A stretch of DNA of 64,000 nt from Aliidiomarina sp. (GCF_022565475.1 NZ_JAIUMR010000001.1:1-64000), one strand, 5' to 3'; positions 1-8,866 are shown, counted from the first letter of the stretch. Numbers and translations: made by a program. The notes: generated by a model not told the origin, from the sequence alone.

Positions 1-1
1 G

Positions 2-115
2 ATGGGGTACTTTAAACTACCGGAACGCCGCGAGGATAGATGTTATCCGAGGTGGGTGAAGCCGAAAACAAGGAAATACCCCCTTAAAAGAAAAAATGCC
101 AGTCAGCTTAACTGA
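2..115 (+). pseudogene. C-terminal tail of an IS4-like transposase (partial at window edge)
   Basis: An open frame enters from the left edge and stops at the TGA at 113-115. The visible ~37 residues are rich in Arg and Lys and contain an RREDRCYPRWVK stretch. That stretch resembles the basic tail with an R-x-x-R-x-Y-P-R-x-V-K pattern which I associate with IS4-family DDE transposases. The stop codon lies inside a perfect hairpin (96-122), an arrangement seen at IS ends and terminators. No catalytic DDE residues are inside the window, so whether the element is intact cannot be judged. It could instead be the tail of an unrelated basic protein. Confidence 0.45.
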
Positions 116-122
116 CTGGCAT
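87..122 (-). terminator. Rho-independent terminator of the fasciclin gene
   Basis: Perfect 11-bp stem ATGCCAGTCAG (96-106) / CTGACTGGCAT (112-122) with a 5-nt loop. On the minus strand it is followed by a T-rich tract (A-run at 87-95 on the plus strand). It sits 46 nt past the stop of the minus-strand fasciclin gene and overlaps the stop codon of the plus-strand transposase tail. Confidence 0.8.
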
Positions 123-167
123 TACACTCGTCAGTGCCCCTTTTCGTTAGTTGTCTGTCTACACAGG

Positions 168-728
168 TTACTGACCAGGAATCAACACGCTATCGATGAC
201 GTGGATTACACCATTATCAGCTTCGATATCTGCTGTGACCACACGTGCATCATTAATGCGTACGCCATAACTGTTGGCACGAATGTTCAGTGCAGAACCT
301 TGCACTGTGTCAGCCTGCGTATCACCATTGATATCTGCACTCATGACCTTGCCAGGCACCACATGATAGGTTAACACGGCGATTAATTGATCGCGGTTTT
401 CCGGTTGCAAGAGACTTTCAACCGTGCCTTCAGGTAATTTAGCAAAGGCTTCGTCCGTTGGAGCAAATACGGTAAACGGACCTTCGCCAGCAAGCACGTC
501 AACTAAATCTGCTGCGCCCAGAGCGGCGACAAGCGTTTCAAAACTACCGTTACTTGCTGCGATCTCAGCAATCGTTCCTTTACTCTTGTCACCGTAAGAC
601 TTATCTGCGCTGTAGCTCGAGCCTTCTTTATTGCGATCGCCACCGTGATGGTCAGCGACCGCCATTCCGGTCAGCGCTAAACCTGACGCAAAGGTAACAG
701 CTAAGGTTAATAGATTTAACTTTTTCAT
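168..728 (-). CDS. secreted fasciclin (FAS1) domain protein
   Basis: The 186-aa product has a signal peptide (KK, then a hydrophobic run ending MAVA before DHHGG) and one FAS1 domain from about residue 55 to the end. The domain shows GPFTVFAPTDEAF and, later, LTYHVVPGK, the two standard FAS1 motifs. FAS1 proteins are extracytoplasmic and linked to adhesion or surface interactions; the bacterial single-domain type is usually periplasmic or secreted with no known enzyme activity. The start at 728 was chosen over an in-frame ATG at 767 because it has a GAGGAGT site 8 nt upstream and gives a clean signal peptide. It is monocistronic with its own terminator. Its leader contains a long hairpin (749-797). 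Confidence 0.9.
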   Translation of the reverse strand: MKKLNLLTLAVTFASGLALTGMAVADHHGGDRNKEGSSYSADKSYGDKSKGTIAEIAASNGSFETLVAALGAADLVDVLAGEGPFTVFAPTDEAFAKLPEGTVESLLQPENRDQLIAVLTYHVVPGKVMSADINGDTQADTVQGSALNIRANSYGVRINDARVVTADIEADNGVIHVIDSVLIPGQ

Positions 729-748
729 GTTTAAACTCCTCATTCCTA

Positions 749-797
749 GGGGGGTAGCCGCTAACATGTTGCGGCCGAATTTAAGTTGTTGCCCCCC
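749..797 (-). promoter_or_regulatory. long leader hairpin upstream of the fasciclin gene
   Basis: On the plus strand GGGGGG (749-754) pairs with CCCCCC (792-797), and inside it GCCGC (757-761) pairs with GCGGC (771-775). On the minus-strand transcript this forms a two-tier stem-loop ending about 10 nt before the ribosome binding site. No T-tract follows, so it is not a terminator. An effect on mRNA stability or translation is inference. Confidence 0.45.
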
Positions 798-850
798 ATT
801 AACGAAACAAGCATGGAAAATAGATTAAACTTCACACAATCTTTACAAAA

Positions 851-1732
851 TTAAGACGATTGCGCTGCCTCAAGTAAAAGCTGTGCCAACGCTTCACCAA
901 GATGCTCGGTCATAATCTCGCGATAACGCTCGGTATAGATAAAGCCACCGTCGGCGGCGAAAAATGCGGTTAACACAGGTGCCCAGTCATTGCTATGAGG
1001 CATGATGATACCGAATGTTTCACCTACTTCATCCCCCACTGAGTGATGGCGAATCGCAGCACCCTCAGCAACCGCTCGCCAATAATTGTAAGCGTCAATA
1101 TAGCTATAGTAGCCACCCTCAGCTACGGCAGTGATAATTTCGGGATTACTTGTCGCTGGGCGGATATCCCTGCCTGGCTGATACTGGTCACGCAATGCGG
1201 TGATCCGAGTTTCATGCAAGGTGCCGGCAAATGCCATCGGCTGCAAGTCGGCGAACACGGTGCCGAATTCGGAAAAGTTGCTCAGTTCAGGTGTGTTTTT
1301 TGGTGTAATGAGAACGGCTACGTTCGTCATATAAGGTGGAGAGAATTGTAGTTCGTCACGGCGGGCTTCAGTAATGGTGACATTCCCCAAACCAAATACG
1401 CCACCGTGTGCATGTTGAATGCGGCGATAAAAAACCGACCAATTGGCTTCTTCGACAAACTCTAACTCGAGAGAAACCGAGTGATAGCGCTCAAACCATT
1501 GCTTGAACTCTTGCATTATTTCAACCGTGACGCCGGTTAACTCACCCGCGGAATTACGGTAGGCAAAGCCATCAGCCTCGACATACAGGACCCGCAATGT
1601 AGCTTGCATATTTCCCGAGACATCTGCGCGCAATGGACCAGCGTCGTCCGCCTGAATTTGTTGGTTCGGGCTGCATGCGGTTAAAGCCATGAATGCCGCC
1701 AATACCAGCAGCCAAATTTTTTTACTAGACAT
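851..1732 (-). CDS. solute-binding-like lipoprotein (SBP_bac_3 type)
   Basis: The 293-aa product begins with a lipoprotein signal peptide (SSKKIWLLVLAAF, lipobox LTAC with Cys about residue 20). The mature part resembles periplasmic amino-acid-binding proteins of family 3, with LRVLYVEADGFAYRN at the start of lobe 1, GELTGVTVEIMQEF and a NVTITEARRDELQFSPPY stretch. No permease or ATPase lies beside it, so transport is not assured; such orphan domains can be sensors. The start at 1732 was chosen because it follows the upstream lipoprotein stop by 7 nt, which suggests one transcript. Longer in-frame starts would overlap that gene and spoil the signal peptide. Confidence 0.75.
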   Translation of the reverse strand: MSSKKIWLLVLAAFMALTACSPNQQIQADDAGPLRADVSGNMQATLRVLYVEADGFAYRNSAGELTGVTVEIMQEFKQWFERYHSVSLELEFVEEANWSVFYRRIQHAHGGVFGLGNVTITEARRDELQFSPPYMTNVAVLITPKNTPELSNFSEFGTVFADLQPMAFAGTLHETRITALRDQYQPGRDIRPATSNPEIITAVAEGGYYSYIDAYNYWRAVAEGAAIRHHSVGDEVGETFGIIMPHSNDWAPVLTAFFAADGGFIYTERYREIMTEHLGEALAQLLLEAAQSS

Positions 1733-1739
1733 AAACGAG

Positions 1740-2210
1740 TTACCAACTTGAATGAAATGGAATTTCTGTAGTCTGCCGTGCACCTTGCGGATTTTCAAAC
1801 TCTATCCGCAGCATCCACAACATATTTGGGTCGGTGCAAGCGCCTATCAGAAGGTCAGCTTGCCATACTTGATTGGTAACTGGCGACCACTGCAGCGGAA
1901 TTCGGCCCATATACATGCTCACACCAACGACATCACTATGCACAATCGTCAAATCTTCAGGAATCGACAAGTGCAGCTCTAACAGGGTTTCGACTGGCAT
2001 TGCCGGATCGCTACTGAACCACACGATTGGGCCTGCGCTAAATGATTCAGGCAGTACATAGGTACAATGCTCATGCGTCGATGTGTCACGTAGTTGGTAG
2101 GCGCAAGGTTGCTGGACATCAGTCAACGGCATTTTGGAGTCGGAGCAGCTACTCAATAGGAGCAATACTATTACCCCAGTGGTTAAGTTTCGCACGCTGT
2201 CTAACTTCAT
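1740..2210 (-). CDS. small lipoprotein of unknown function, Cys/Met-bearing
   Basis: The 156-aa product has a lipoprotein signal (VIVLLLLSSC, lipobox LSSC about residue 22). The mature domain is predicted to be beta-rich and carries YMGRIPLQW and GACTDPNMLWMLRIEF. I do not recognise a named family. The Met/Cys-containing pattern and position beside the cbb3 oxidase genes recall periplasmic copper- or assembly-related small proteins, but that is only a guess. It is the first gene of a probable two-gene unit with the solute-binding-like lipoprotein and is divergent from ccoN. RBS AAGAGAAC stands before ATG 2210. Confidence 0.6.
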   Translation of the reverse strand: MKLDSVRNLTTGVIVLLLLSSCSDSKMPLTDVQQPCAYQLRDTSTHEHCTYVLPESFSAGPIVWFSSDPAMPVETLLELHLSIPEDLTIVHSDVVGVSMYMGRIPLQWSPVTNQVWQADLLIGACTDPNMLWMLRIEFENPQGARQTTEIPFHSSW

Positions 2211-2299
2211 AATAATGTTCTCTTTTCCAGCAATAGAATAAGTCTTGTTAATGCGACCTATAAGTTTTTATACAAACGCGATACTCAATCAGTGATAGT

Positions 2300-2313
2300 T
2301 TGATCTTTATCAT
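2300..2313 (+). promoter_or_regulatory. FNR box upstream of ccoN
   Basis: TTGATCTTTATCAT matches 9 of the 10 defined bases of the FNR consensus TTGAT-N4-ATCAA. It lies 145 nt before the ccoN start in the region divergent from the lipoprotein pair. Activation of cbb3 oxidase operons by FNR/Anr-type proteins at low oxygen is established in proteobacteria. An fnr gene sits about 7 kb downstream. Confidence 0.75.
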
Positions 2314-2457
2314 GCTTTCGGGGTATTGATTGGCTGTATTTTCCACCTGAAAACCCTTACAATCCGAGTTGAAATGCATAGCCATGCAAATTACTTTTTT
2401 TGCTGGTTATGGTTCATACTCACTGTCTGTTCTGCAAACTACAGCGGATTAATAATA

Positions 2458-3891
2458 ATGAGCACAACTTCGAATCAACCTGTCGACTATAACCTAAAAG
2501 TCGTTAAGCAGTTTACTGTGATGACGATTATTTGGGGAATTATCGGGATGGTCGTCGGTGTTTTAATTGCTGCCCAACTCGTTTGGCCAGCACTTAATTT
2601 TGACACCCCATGGCTGACCTACTCTCGTCTTCGTCCACTGCATACCAATGCAGTGATCTTTGCTTTCGGCACGAGTGCCCTTTTTGCCACAGCGTATTAC
2701 GTTGTGCAAAAAACATGTCAAGTTCGGTTGTTTTCTGACCGACTCGCTGCGTTCACGTTTTGGGGCTGGCAAGCCGTCATCGTGTCGGCAGTGATTACCT
2801 TGCCATTGGGTATTACGACGACGAAAGAATATGCAGAATTAGAATGGCCGATTTCAATTTTGATCGCGATTGTTTGGGTTGCGTTCATTATCGTCTTCTT
2901 CGGTACCCTCGCGATTCGCCGGACGTCCCATATTTATGTGGCCAACTGGTTCTACGGTGCTTTTATGATCGCTGTCGCCATGTTGCATATCGGCAATAAT
3001 TTGGTGATTCCAGTCTCCTTCTGGAAGTCATACTCCATTTATTCCGGTGCCGTCGATGCGATGATGCAATGGTGGTATGGCCATAACGCCGTCGGTTTCC
3101 TCTTAACGGCCGGTTTCTTAGGTATGATGTATTACTTCGTACCGAAGCAAGCCGAACGTCCGGTCTATTCGTATCGCCTGTCGATCGTTCACTTTTGGGC
3201 GCTGATCACGATTTACATTTGGGCCGGTCCTCATCACCTTCACTACACTGCGTTGCCTGACTGGGCACAGTCAGTCGGTATGGTGATGTCAGTTATCCTA
3301 TTCGTTCCTTCTTGGGGCGGTATGATCAACGGTATTATGACTTTGTCGGGTGCTTGGCATAAGCTGCGTACCGATCCGATTCTACGCTTCCTCATTGTGT
3401 CCTTATCCTTCTACGGCATGTCGACGTTTGAAGGTCCAATGATGGCAATCAAGTCGGTAAACGCGCTGTCGCATTACACAGACTGGACAGTTGGTCACGT
3501 CCACTCAGGTGCGTTAGGTTGGGTTGCGATGATTTCAATTGGTGCAATTTACCATCTGATCCCGATTCTTTTTGATCGCGAGCGGATGTACAGCATTAAA
3601 TTGATTAACACCCACTTCTGGCTGCATACGATTGGCGTTGTTCTTTATATTGTTGCGATGTGGATCTCCGGTGTTATGCAAGGCTTAATGTGGCGTGCTG
3701 TCAACTCTGATGGCACCTTAACCTACAGCTTTGTTGAAAGCTTAGAAGCGTCGTATCCGTTCTATTTCGTGCGCTTCATCGGCGGTGTATTTGTGGTCGC
3801 AGGTATGTTGATCATGGGCTACAACGTCTGGAAAACTATCCGTACTAACCAAGTCCGTAGCAGCGAGCCATTAGCTGCTCAACCGGCGTAA
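2458..3891 (+). CDS. ccoN: cbb3-type cytochrome c oxidase subunit I
   Basis: This is the catalytic haem-copper subunit of the high-affinity terminal oxidase that reduces O2 at the inner membrane. The 477-aa protein has about 12 membrane spans. The metal ligands are in place: H62 and H349 for haem b, H347 for haem b3, H209, H259 and H260 for CuB, and Y253 as the cross-linked tyrosine. All are offset by +2 from the Pseudomonas stutzeri protein. The ATG at 2458 ([11 protein letters not shown]) was chosen over an upstream in-frame start at 2326, which would add a Cys-rich extension outside the family's usual length. An FNR box stands 145 nt upstream. It is the first gene of ccoNOQP. Confidence 0.97.
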   Translation: MSTTSNQPVDYNLKVVKQFTVMTIIWGIIGMVVGVLIAAQLVWPALNFDTPWLTYSRLRPLHTNAVIFAFGTSALFATAYYVVQKTCQVRLFSDRLAAFTFWGWQAVIVSAVITLPLGITTTKEYAELEWPISILIAIVWVAFIIVFFGTLAIRRTSHIYVANWFYGAFMIAVAMLHIGNNLVIPVSFWKSYSIYSGAVDAMMQWWYGHNAVGFLLTAGFLGMMYYFVPKQAERPVYSYRLSIVHFWALITIYIWAGPHHLHYTALPDWAQSVGMVMSVILFVPSWGGMINGIMTLSGAWHKLRTDPILRFLIVSLSFYGMSTFEGPMMAIKSVNALSHYTDWTVGHVHSGALGWVAMISIGAIYHLIPILFDRERMYSIKLINTHFWLHTIGVVLYIVAMWISGVMQGLMWRAVNSDGTLTYSFVESLEASYPFYFVRFIGGVFVVAGMLIMGYNVWKTIRTNQVRSSEPLAAQPA

Positions 3892-3904
3892 AGGAGGCTA
3901 AATC

Positions 3905-4513
3905 ATGAGCAAAAATAAACATGAGAAGGTCGAGAAGCACGTCGGCTGGTTCGCGGTTTTCGCAATTATCGCAATTTCTATCGGTGGTCTCGTAGAGATC
4001 ACCCCCCTATTGTTCCAAAAGCAACTGCAAGAGCCAGTAAAAAACTTGCGCCCTTACACCGCTTTAGAACTTGAAGGTCGCGATATCTATATTCGAGAAG
4101 GCTGTGTTGGCTGCCACTCACAAATGATTCGTCCGTTCCGAGCTGAGACCGAGCGTTATGGTCACTACTCAGTCGCGGGTGAGCACGTTTGGGAATTCCC
4201 ACATTTATGGGGCTCAAAACGTACCGGTCCTGATCTCGCTCGCGTTGGCGGCCGTTACAGTGATGAATGGCACTATGTTCATTTGGTCAACCCGCGTGCG
4301 GTCGTTCCAGAGTCAAATATGCCAGCCTACCCTTGGCTTGCCGAACGCACCTTGGATGGCAACTTGACGGCTCGGAAGATGCGAGCATTCCGTACCCTTG
4401 GTGTGCCTTATACCGATGAGGATATTGAAGGCGCCCAAGCTGCTGTCCAAGGCAAGACCGAAATGGAAGCGTTGATCGCTTACTTACAGTCGCTCGGCAC
4501 AGCATTGAGGTAA
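3905..4513 (+). CDS. ccoO: cbb3-type cytochrome c oxidase subunit II
   Basis: Mono-haem c-type subunit that passes electrons from CcoP to CcoN. The 202-aa protein has one N-terminal membrane anchor (about 13-33) and a periplasmic domain with the haem motif C67-V-G-C70-H71 and a Met ligand in SNMPAYPW near residue 140. A strong AAAGGAGG precedes the ATG; the gap to ccoN is 13 nt. Confidence 0.97.
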   Translation: MSKNKHEKVEKHVGWFAVFAIIAISIGGLVEITPLLFQKQLQEPVKNLRPYTALELEGRDIYIREGCVGCHSQMIRPFRAETERYGHYSVAGEHVWEFPHLWGSKRTGPDLARVGGRYSDEWHYVHLVNPRAVVPESNMPAYPWLAERTLDGNLTARKMRAFRTLGVPYTDEDIEGAQAAVQGKTEMEALIAYLQSLGTALR

Positions 4514-4515
4514 TC

Positions 4516-4698
4516 ATGGGTGCAGGTTTTCAAGCAATTCATACGGCTTTAGTGTTCGGCGTCATCATTATCGTGATCGTCTGGGCATTCTGGCCGAAGA
4601 ACAAAGGCAAATTTGAGCAAGACGCGAATTCCATCTTCGAAGAAGACAAGGATAAGAACGTCAAACGCTCTCAACAGGAGTCAGATAATAATGAGTAG
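4516..4698 (+). CDS. ccoQ: cbb3-type oxidase small subunit CcoQ
   Basis: The 60-aa protein has one membrane helix (about 9-25), the short WAFWPKNK motif typical of CcoQ/FixQ and an acidic, charged tail. CcoQ stabilises the association of the cbb3 subunits. The gene starts 2 nt after the ccoO stop and its end overlaps the ccoP start by 8 nt. Confidence 0.93.
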   Translation: MGAGFQAIHTALVFGVIIIVIVWAFWPKNKGKFEQDANSIFEEDKDKNVKRSQQESDNNE

Positions 4699-5638
4699 CT
4701 TCTGGAGTTGGTGGATTATCGTTCTCACCCTCGGCTCACTGGTCGCAATTGGCCTATTGCTGTGGTGGAACATGAAGAATTTCACAGATGTGGAAGAAGG
4801 CGAAAGCATGGGCCACGAGTTCGATGGCATTATCGAACTGAATAACCCATTGCCAACCTGGTGGACCGTGCTGTTCTGGATCTGCTTGGCGTGGGGCCTT
4901 CTGTACCTACTTCTCTACCCGGGTTTAGGTAATTTCCCAGGCTTATTGAAATGGCAGAGTGCGAACCAATTCGTCTTGTCGCTCGAAGAGTCGCAACAAG
5001 CGAAGATTGACGCGCGTGAAGCCGGCTTTAATGTTCAATATGACCGTGAACGCGTTCGCGCTGACGAAGTCTTTGGTCCTATCTTTCAGCAATATGCGAG
5101 CTTGGAAATTGCTGAAATTGCACAAGACCGTGATGCACTTCGAATTGGGCAGCGTCTGTTCTTGCAAAACTGTGCACAGTGTCATGGTTCCGATGCGCGC
5201 GGCTCGCAAGGCTTTCCTAACCTAACGGACGGTGTATTTAACTGGGGCTCTTCGCCGCAACATATCTACACCACCATTATGGAAGGACGCCAAGCGGCAA
5301 TGCCTGCATTTGGCGACCAATTGGGTAGTCAAGGCATCGCCGAAATGACCGCCTATGTGTTGAGCCTGAGTGGTCGTACAGTAGACCGTGACTTAGCTCG
5401 CGCAGGTGAGCAACAATGGATGGTTTGTGCCGCTTGTCATGGACAAGACGGTAAAGGCAACCCGGCGTTAGGTGCACCTGATCTGACCAATAATGTTTGG
5501 ACTTACGGTGGCTCAGAGCGTGCAATCAATGAAACCTTGATGTATGGTCGCAATGGCGTTATGCCAGCGTTTAAAGACATTCTAGGTGAAGATAAAGTGA
5601 AAATTTTATCAGGCTATATTCTCAGCCTCTCACAGTAA
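4691..5638 (+). CDS. ccoP: cbb3-type cytochrome c oxidase subunit III, di-haem
   Basis: Electron entry subunit of the cbb3 oxidase. The 315-aa protein has two N-terminal membrane helices (about 5-26 and 57-77) and two cytochrome c domains with haem motifs C161-A-Q-C-H165 and C246-A-A-C-H250, each followed by an MPAF Met ligand. The ATG at 4691 follows AGGAGT and begins MSSFWSWW, as in the family. A longer in-frame start inside ccoQ (4613) was rejected. A strong terminator follows. Confidence 0.97.
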   Translation: MSSFWSWWIIVLTLGSLVAIGLLLWWNMKNFTDVEEGESMGHEFDGIIELNNPLPTWWTVLFWICLAWGLLYLLLYPGLGNFPGLLKWQSANQFVLSLEESQQAKIDAREAGFNVQYDRERVRADEVFGPIFQQYASLEIAEIAQDRDALRIGQRLFLQNCAQCHGSDARGSQGFPNLTDGVFNWGSSPQHIYTTIMEGRQAAMPAFGDQLGSQGIAEMTAYVLSLSGRTVDRDLARAGEQQWMVCAACHGQDGKGNPALGAPDLTNNVWTYGGSERAINETLMYGRNGVMPAFKDILGEDKVKILSGYILSLSQ

Positions 5639-5662
5639 CGTTCATTGCTATGTTCGGCATGG

Positions 5663-5688
5663 AAGCCCCGGTCATCGGGGCTTTCTGT
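5663..5688 (+). terminator. terminator after ccoNOQP
   Basis: Perfect 8-bp stem AAGCCCCG (5663-5670) / CGGGGCTT (5676-5683), 5-nt loop, then TCTGTTATT. It separates the structural genes from the assembly genes; read-through is likely, as no clear promoter is seen before fixH. Confidence 0.8.
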
Positions 5689-5705
5689 TATTAAAAGAGA
5701 CGATT

Positions 5706-6236
5706 ATGACGACAAACACGACAACGCCTACTAACTCAGTGAAAACCCCTTGGTACAAAGTGAGTTGGGTTTGGTACATTATCTTTATGAAGTTCGCGGT
5801 TATTACAGCGTGTATTGTCACCGCCGTCCTTATCTATCGAAACCCAATTTCAATGGTCGTCGACGACTATTACAACGAAGGGCGCAGTATCAATTTACAA
5901 CTGACGCGCGTTGCTATCGCCGAGGAGCGAAATATTTCCTTCTATGCTAATTTCTCTGCGAGCAATAATTTCGAGCTCACATTTCGCTCAGGTGAACCGA
6001 ATGATGCATCGGCGTTGATCGTGACCTTCTTCCACCCTACTACCCACAACAATGACTTCGAGTTGCGCATGACTCAGGGAGCAGATGGTGTGTACCGTCA
6101 AATGCTGCCACGTGAATTATATGGTCATTGGCGGGTTGACATCGAACCCTTTGACCGCGAATGGCGCGTCAGCCAGAACATTCATTTACCGATTAGCAAT
6201 ACAATCACACTATTGCCGGTCAATTACGGAATTTAA
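5706..6236 (+). CDS. ccoH: cbb3 oxidase assembly protein FixH/CcoH
   Basis: The 176-aa membrane-anchored protein has a TM helix at about 25-45 (YIIFMKFAVITACIVTAVLI) followed by the conserved NPISMVVDDYYNEGR motif and a periplasmic beta domain. CcoH/FixH interacts with assembling cbb3 subunits and is needed for a stable enzyme. It is followed by ccoI. The usual ccoG gene, which in many genomes stands just before it, is not present here. Confidence 0.9.
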   Translation: MTTNTTTPTNSVKTPWYKVSWVWYIIFMKFAVITACIVTAVLIYRNPISMVVDDYYNEGRSINLQLTRVAIAEERNISFYANFSASNNFELTFRSGEPNDASALIVTFFHPTTHNNDFELRMTQGADGVYRQMLPRELYGHWRVDIEPFDREWRVSQNIHLPISNTITLLPVNYGI

Positions 6237-6264
6237 TGATAGCCAATGCATTGTGTAGGTTACT

Positions 6265-8655
6265 GTGAGCTCTAGTTGTTTTCATTGCCACCAGCCGGTT
6301 CCGCGCGGTATTGACCTTACCGTTGAGATCGAAGGACAACAACAGCCGATGTGTTGTTTTGGTTGTCAGTCCGTTGCCGAAACGATCGTAGATCAGGGGC
6401 TTACCCATTTTTATAAATATCGGGAAACTAAGCCTGGGGAACTCATTCTCGTTCCGGATGAATTGCAACAGCTGCAAAGCGAACTCGAACGCTATGATGA
6501 TCCTGACATTCAACGTGAATTTGTCAGTCGTCAGGGTGAACGTCAGGCAGCTACCCTTGCCCTTGAAGGCATGACTTGCGCAGCCTGTGCTTGGTTAATT
6601 GAGCGACAATTAATGAACACGTCAGGTGTTAGTAAAGTTGTGGTGAACTCCGCAACAGAACGCCTGCAAGTCGAATGGCAAGCTGATCAAACGCGTTTAA
6701 GTGACATTCTCCGCGCCATCCATCAGGTCGGGTACAAAGCGCTGCCGTTTCAGCAGGCTGACTTAGAAGCCAGTTACGAGAAAAAGCGCCGAGGCTATAT
6801 TCGTCGCCTCGGTGTTGCCGGCATTGCCTCAATGCAAACCATGATGGTTGCATTCGGGCTCTATTTCGACGATATCGATGACACGACCCGCTTGTACTTT
6901 TGGTGGGTTTCCTTGTTATTCACCGCGCCTGTGATTGTCTACAGCTGTCAGCCGTTCTTTGTGAATGCGCTAAAAGCATTGAAAGCTCGCACGCTGAATA
7001 TGGATGTCCCCGTGGCGTTAGCGATGGCTATTGCTTTTGTGGCAAGCTTTTACGCAACGGTAACCGACACCGGAGAAATTTATTACGAATGCGTGTCGAT
7101 GTTTGCTTTTTTCTTATTATCAGGCCGCTTTCTCGAAATGCAAGCCAAGCACAAGGCGGTTGCCAACGCAGCAAACCTGATGAAGTTGATTCCGGCCATT
7201 GCTGAACGCAAAACGGATGAGGGTTGGCAACAAGTCATGGTCAAATACCTTGAGCCTGGAGATGTGATTCGCGTGAAAGCAGGTGAAACAATTCCCGCTG
7301 ACGGCCAACTGATGGATGCTGATGCTTGGTGTGACGAGTCATTACTGACTGGCGAAAGTCGACCCGTCGCTAAAAAACAATTAGATACGGTTTATGCAGG
7401 TTCGATCAACCAAGAGCATCCAATTTCGATTCGTATCCAAGCGACACACCAGGAAACCTTGTTGTCAGGCATTATTTCCTTACAAGACAGTGCGCTTGAA
7501 CAGAAACCTCGGTTCGTGCGCTTAGCGGATATTGTCAGTCGTTATTTTGTTTTAATGACACTCATTGTCACCACGTTAACCTATGTTGCCTGGACGTTTA
7601 TTGATCCGTCCAAAGCCTTTTGGGTGATGCTCGCGGTGTTAGTTGCGACCTGCCCTTGCGCGTTATCCTTAGCTGCGCCAACGGCCATGAGTGGCGCGGT
7701 TAGTCGTCTTAATCGTAGTGGTATATTGATTAAACATGCGGTACTCATGGAAGCATTACCGAAAATGAAGACCCTGTGCGTCGATAAGACAGGTACACTT
7801 ACACGTGGTCAATTCTCGATTGTTGACTGTGTCTACAATGACACGTTGTCGGCAGCAGACATAGAGCATATCGCGGCTAGTTTAGAGAGTTACTCAGAGC
7901 ATCCGATTGCTCGCCCAATACAACGCCTCAGTGCACATCAACCACTGGATGCTGTAGAAATCCACCAAGGGTTTGGGATCAGCGGATGTTACCAAGGTGA
8001 ACGCTATCGTATTGGTAGCCTTGCATTTATTCAGCAGTGGCACCCCGATGCGACGTCGCCGATGGAGCACGCAAACGTGATTCTCGCGAGCGAGAAACAG
8101 ATTTTAGCGGCATGGCAAGTGGATGACGAACTACGTGCCGACACTGCTACTACCTTGCAGTGGTACAAGAACCGTGGTTTCAATATTGTCATGTTGACCG
8201 GCGATTCTGCTGAACGCGCTGAGCAACTGGCCGCATCACTGCCTATTGATCAGGTTTACGCGGGACTGAAACCCGAGGATAAACTTTCACGTTTGCAATC
8301 TTTGCGCAAGGACGGACCGGTGTTAATGGTCGGCGATGGCATTAATGACGGCCCTGTCCTTGCCGGCGCTGACGGCTCGGTGACGTTTGCAACCGGTTCC
8401 GACCTCGCACAAACCAGCAGTGATGTTGTCATTCTTAACGGTGAACTTGCCGGACTTCGGCGCATGTATGAAACTGCGACCTTAACGCGTCGAATTATCC
8501 GCCAAAACTTCACTTGGGCGATTGGTTATAATCTAGTCATTTTACCACTCGCCGTAACTGGTCAAGTTGGCCCTTTACTTGCTATGCTCGGCATGTCGGC
8601 GAGCTCATTAATCGTGATGACTAATTCATTGCGACTCATGCGCGACGCACGTTAG
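6265..8655 (+). CDS. ccoI: copper-transporting P1B-type ATPase for cbb3 assembly
   Basis: Moves copper across the inner membrane for the CuB site of the cbb3 oxidase. The 796-aa product has N-terminal Cys motifs (CFHCHQP, CCFGC), a heavy-metal-associated domain with GMTCAACAW (about residues 96-104), eight predicted membrane helices, the actuator loop TGES, the metal-binding CPCALS, the phosphorylation site DKTGTLT and the hinge GDGIND. The start is GTG at 6265 behind GTAGGT. The CcoI/FixI class is supported by its place between ccoH and ccoS. Confidence 0.95.
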   Translation: MSSSCFHCHQPVPRGIDLTVEIEGQQQPMCCFGCQSVAETIVDQGLTHFYKYRETKPGELILVPDELQQLQSELERYDDPDIQREFVSRQGERQAATLALEGMTCAACAWLIERQLMNTSGVSKVVVNSATERLQVEWQADQTRLSDILRAIHQVGYKALPFQQADLEASYEKKRRGYIRRLGVAGIASMQTMMVAFGLYFDDIDDTTRLYFWWVSLLFTAPVIVYSCQPFFVNALKALKARTLNMDVPVALAMAIAFVASFYATVTDTGEIYYECVSMFAFFLLSGRFLEMQAKHKAVANAANLMKLIPAIAERKTDEGWQQVMVKYLEPGDVIRVKAGETIPADGQLMDADAWCDESLLTGESRPVAKKQLDTVYAGSINQEHPISIRIQATHQETLLSGIISLQDSALEQKPRFVRLADIVSRYFVLMTLIVTTLTYVAWTFIDPSKAFWVMLAVLVATCPCALSLAAPTAMSGAVSRLNRSGILIKHAVLMEALPKMKTLCVDKTGTLTRGQFSIVDCVYNDTLSAADIEHIAASLESYSEHPIARPIQRLSAHQPLDAVEIHQGFGISGCYQGERYRIGSLAFIQQWHPDATSPMEHANVILASEKQILAAWQVDDELRADTATTLQWYKNRGFNIVMLTGDSAERAEQLAASLPIDQVYAGLKPEDKLSRLQSLRKDGPVLMVGDGINDGPVLAGADGSVTFATGSDLAQTSSDVVILNGELAGLRRMYETATLTRRIIRQNFTWAIGYNLVILPLAVTGQVGPLLAMLGMSASSLIVMTNSLRLMRDAR

Positions 8656-8665
8656 GGAGGGGCTT

Positions 8666-8866
8666 GTGGAAATTTTGCACTTAATGGTACCTATTGCCAT
8701 CATTCTTGTCGTCATTGCCATCGTGATTTTCTTTTGGGCCGTTCGCAGCGGTCAGTTCGATGACCTTGAGCGGCAAGGTTACAACATCCTTCTCGATGAC
8801 GCTCAGAAGAAGAAAAAAGCCCCACAAAAATCACCGACACCTGATCAGAACGAGGAAACGAAGTGA
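8666..8866 (+). CDS. ccoS: cbb3-type oxidase assembly protein CcoS
   Basis: The 66-aa protein has one N-terminal membrane helix (about 5-26) then SGQFDDLERQGYNILLDD, close to the CcoS signature, and a Lys-rich tail. CcoS is required for cofactor insertion into the cbb3 oxidase. The start is GTG at 8666 after GGGAGG, 10 nt past ccoI. The end overlaps the next start as GTGA. Confidence 0.92.
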   Translation: MEILHLMVPIAIILVVIAIVIFFWAVRSGQFDDLERQGYNILLDDAQKKKKAPQKSPTPDQNEETK

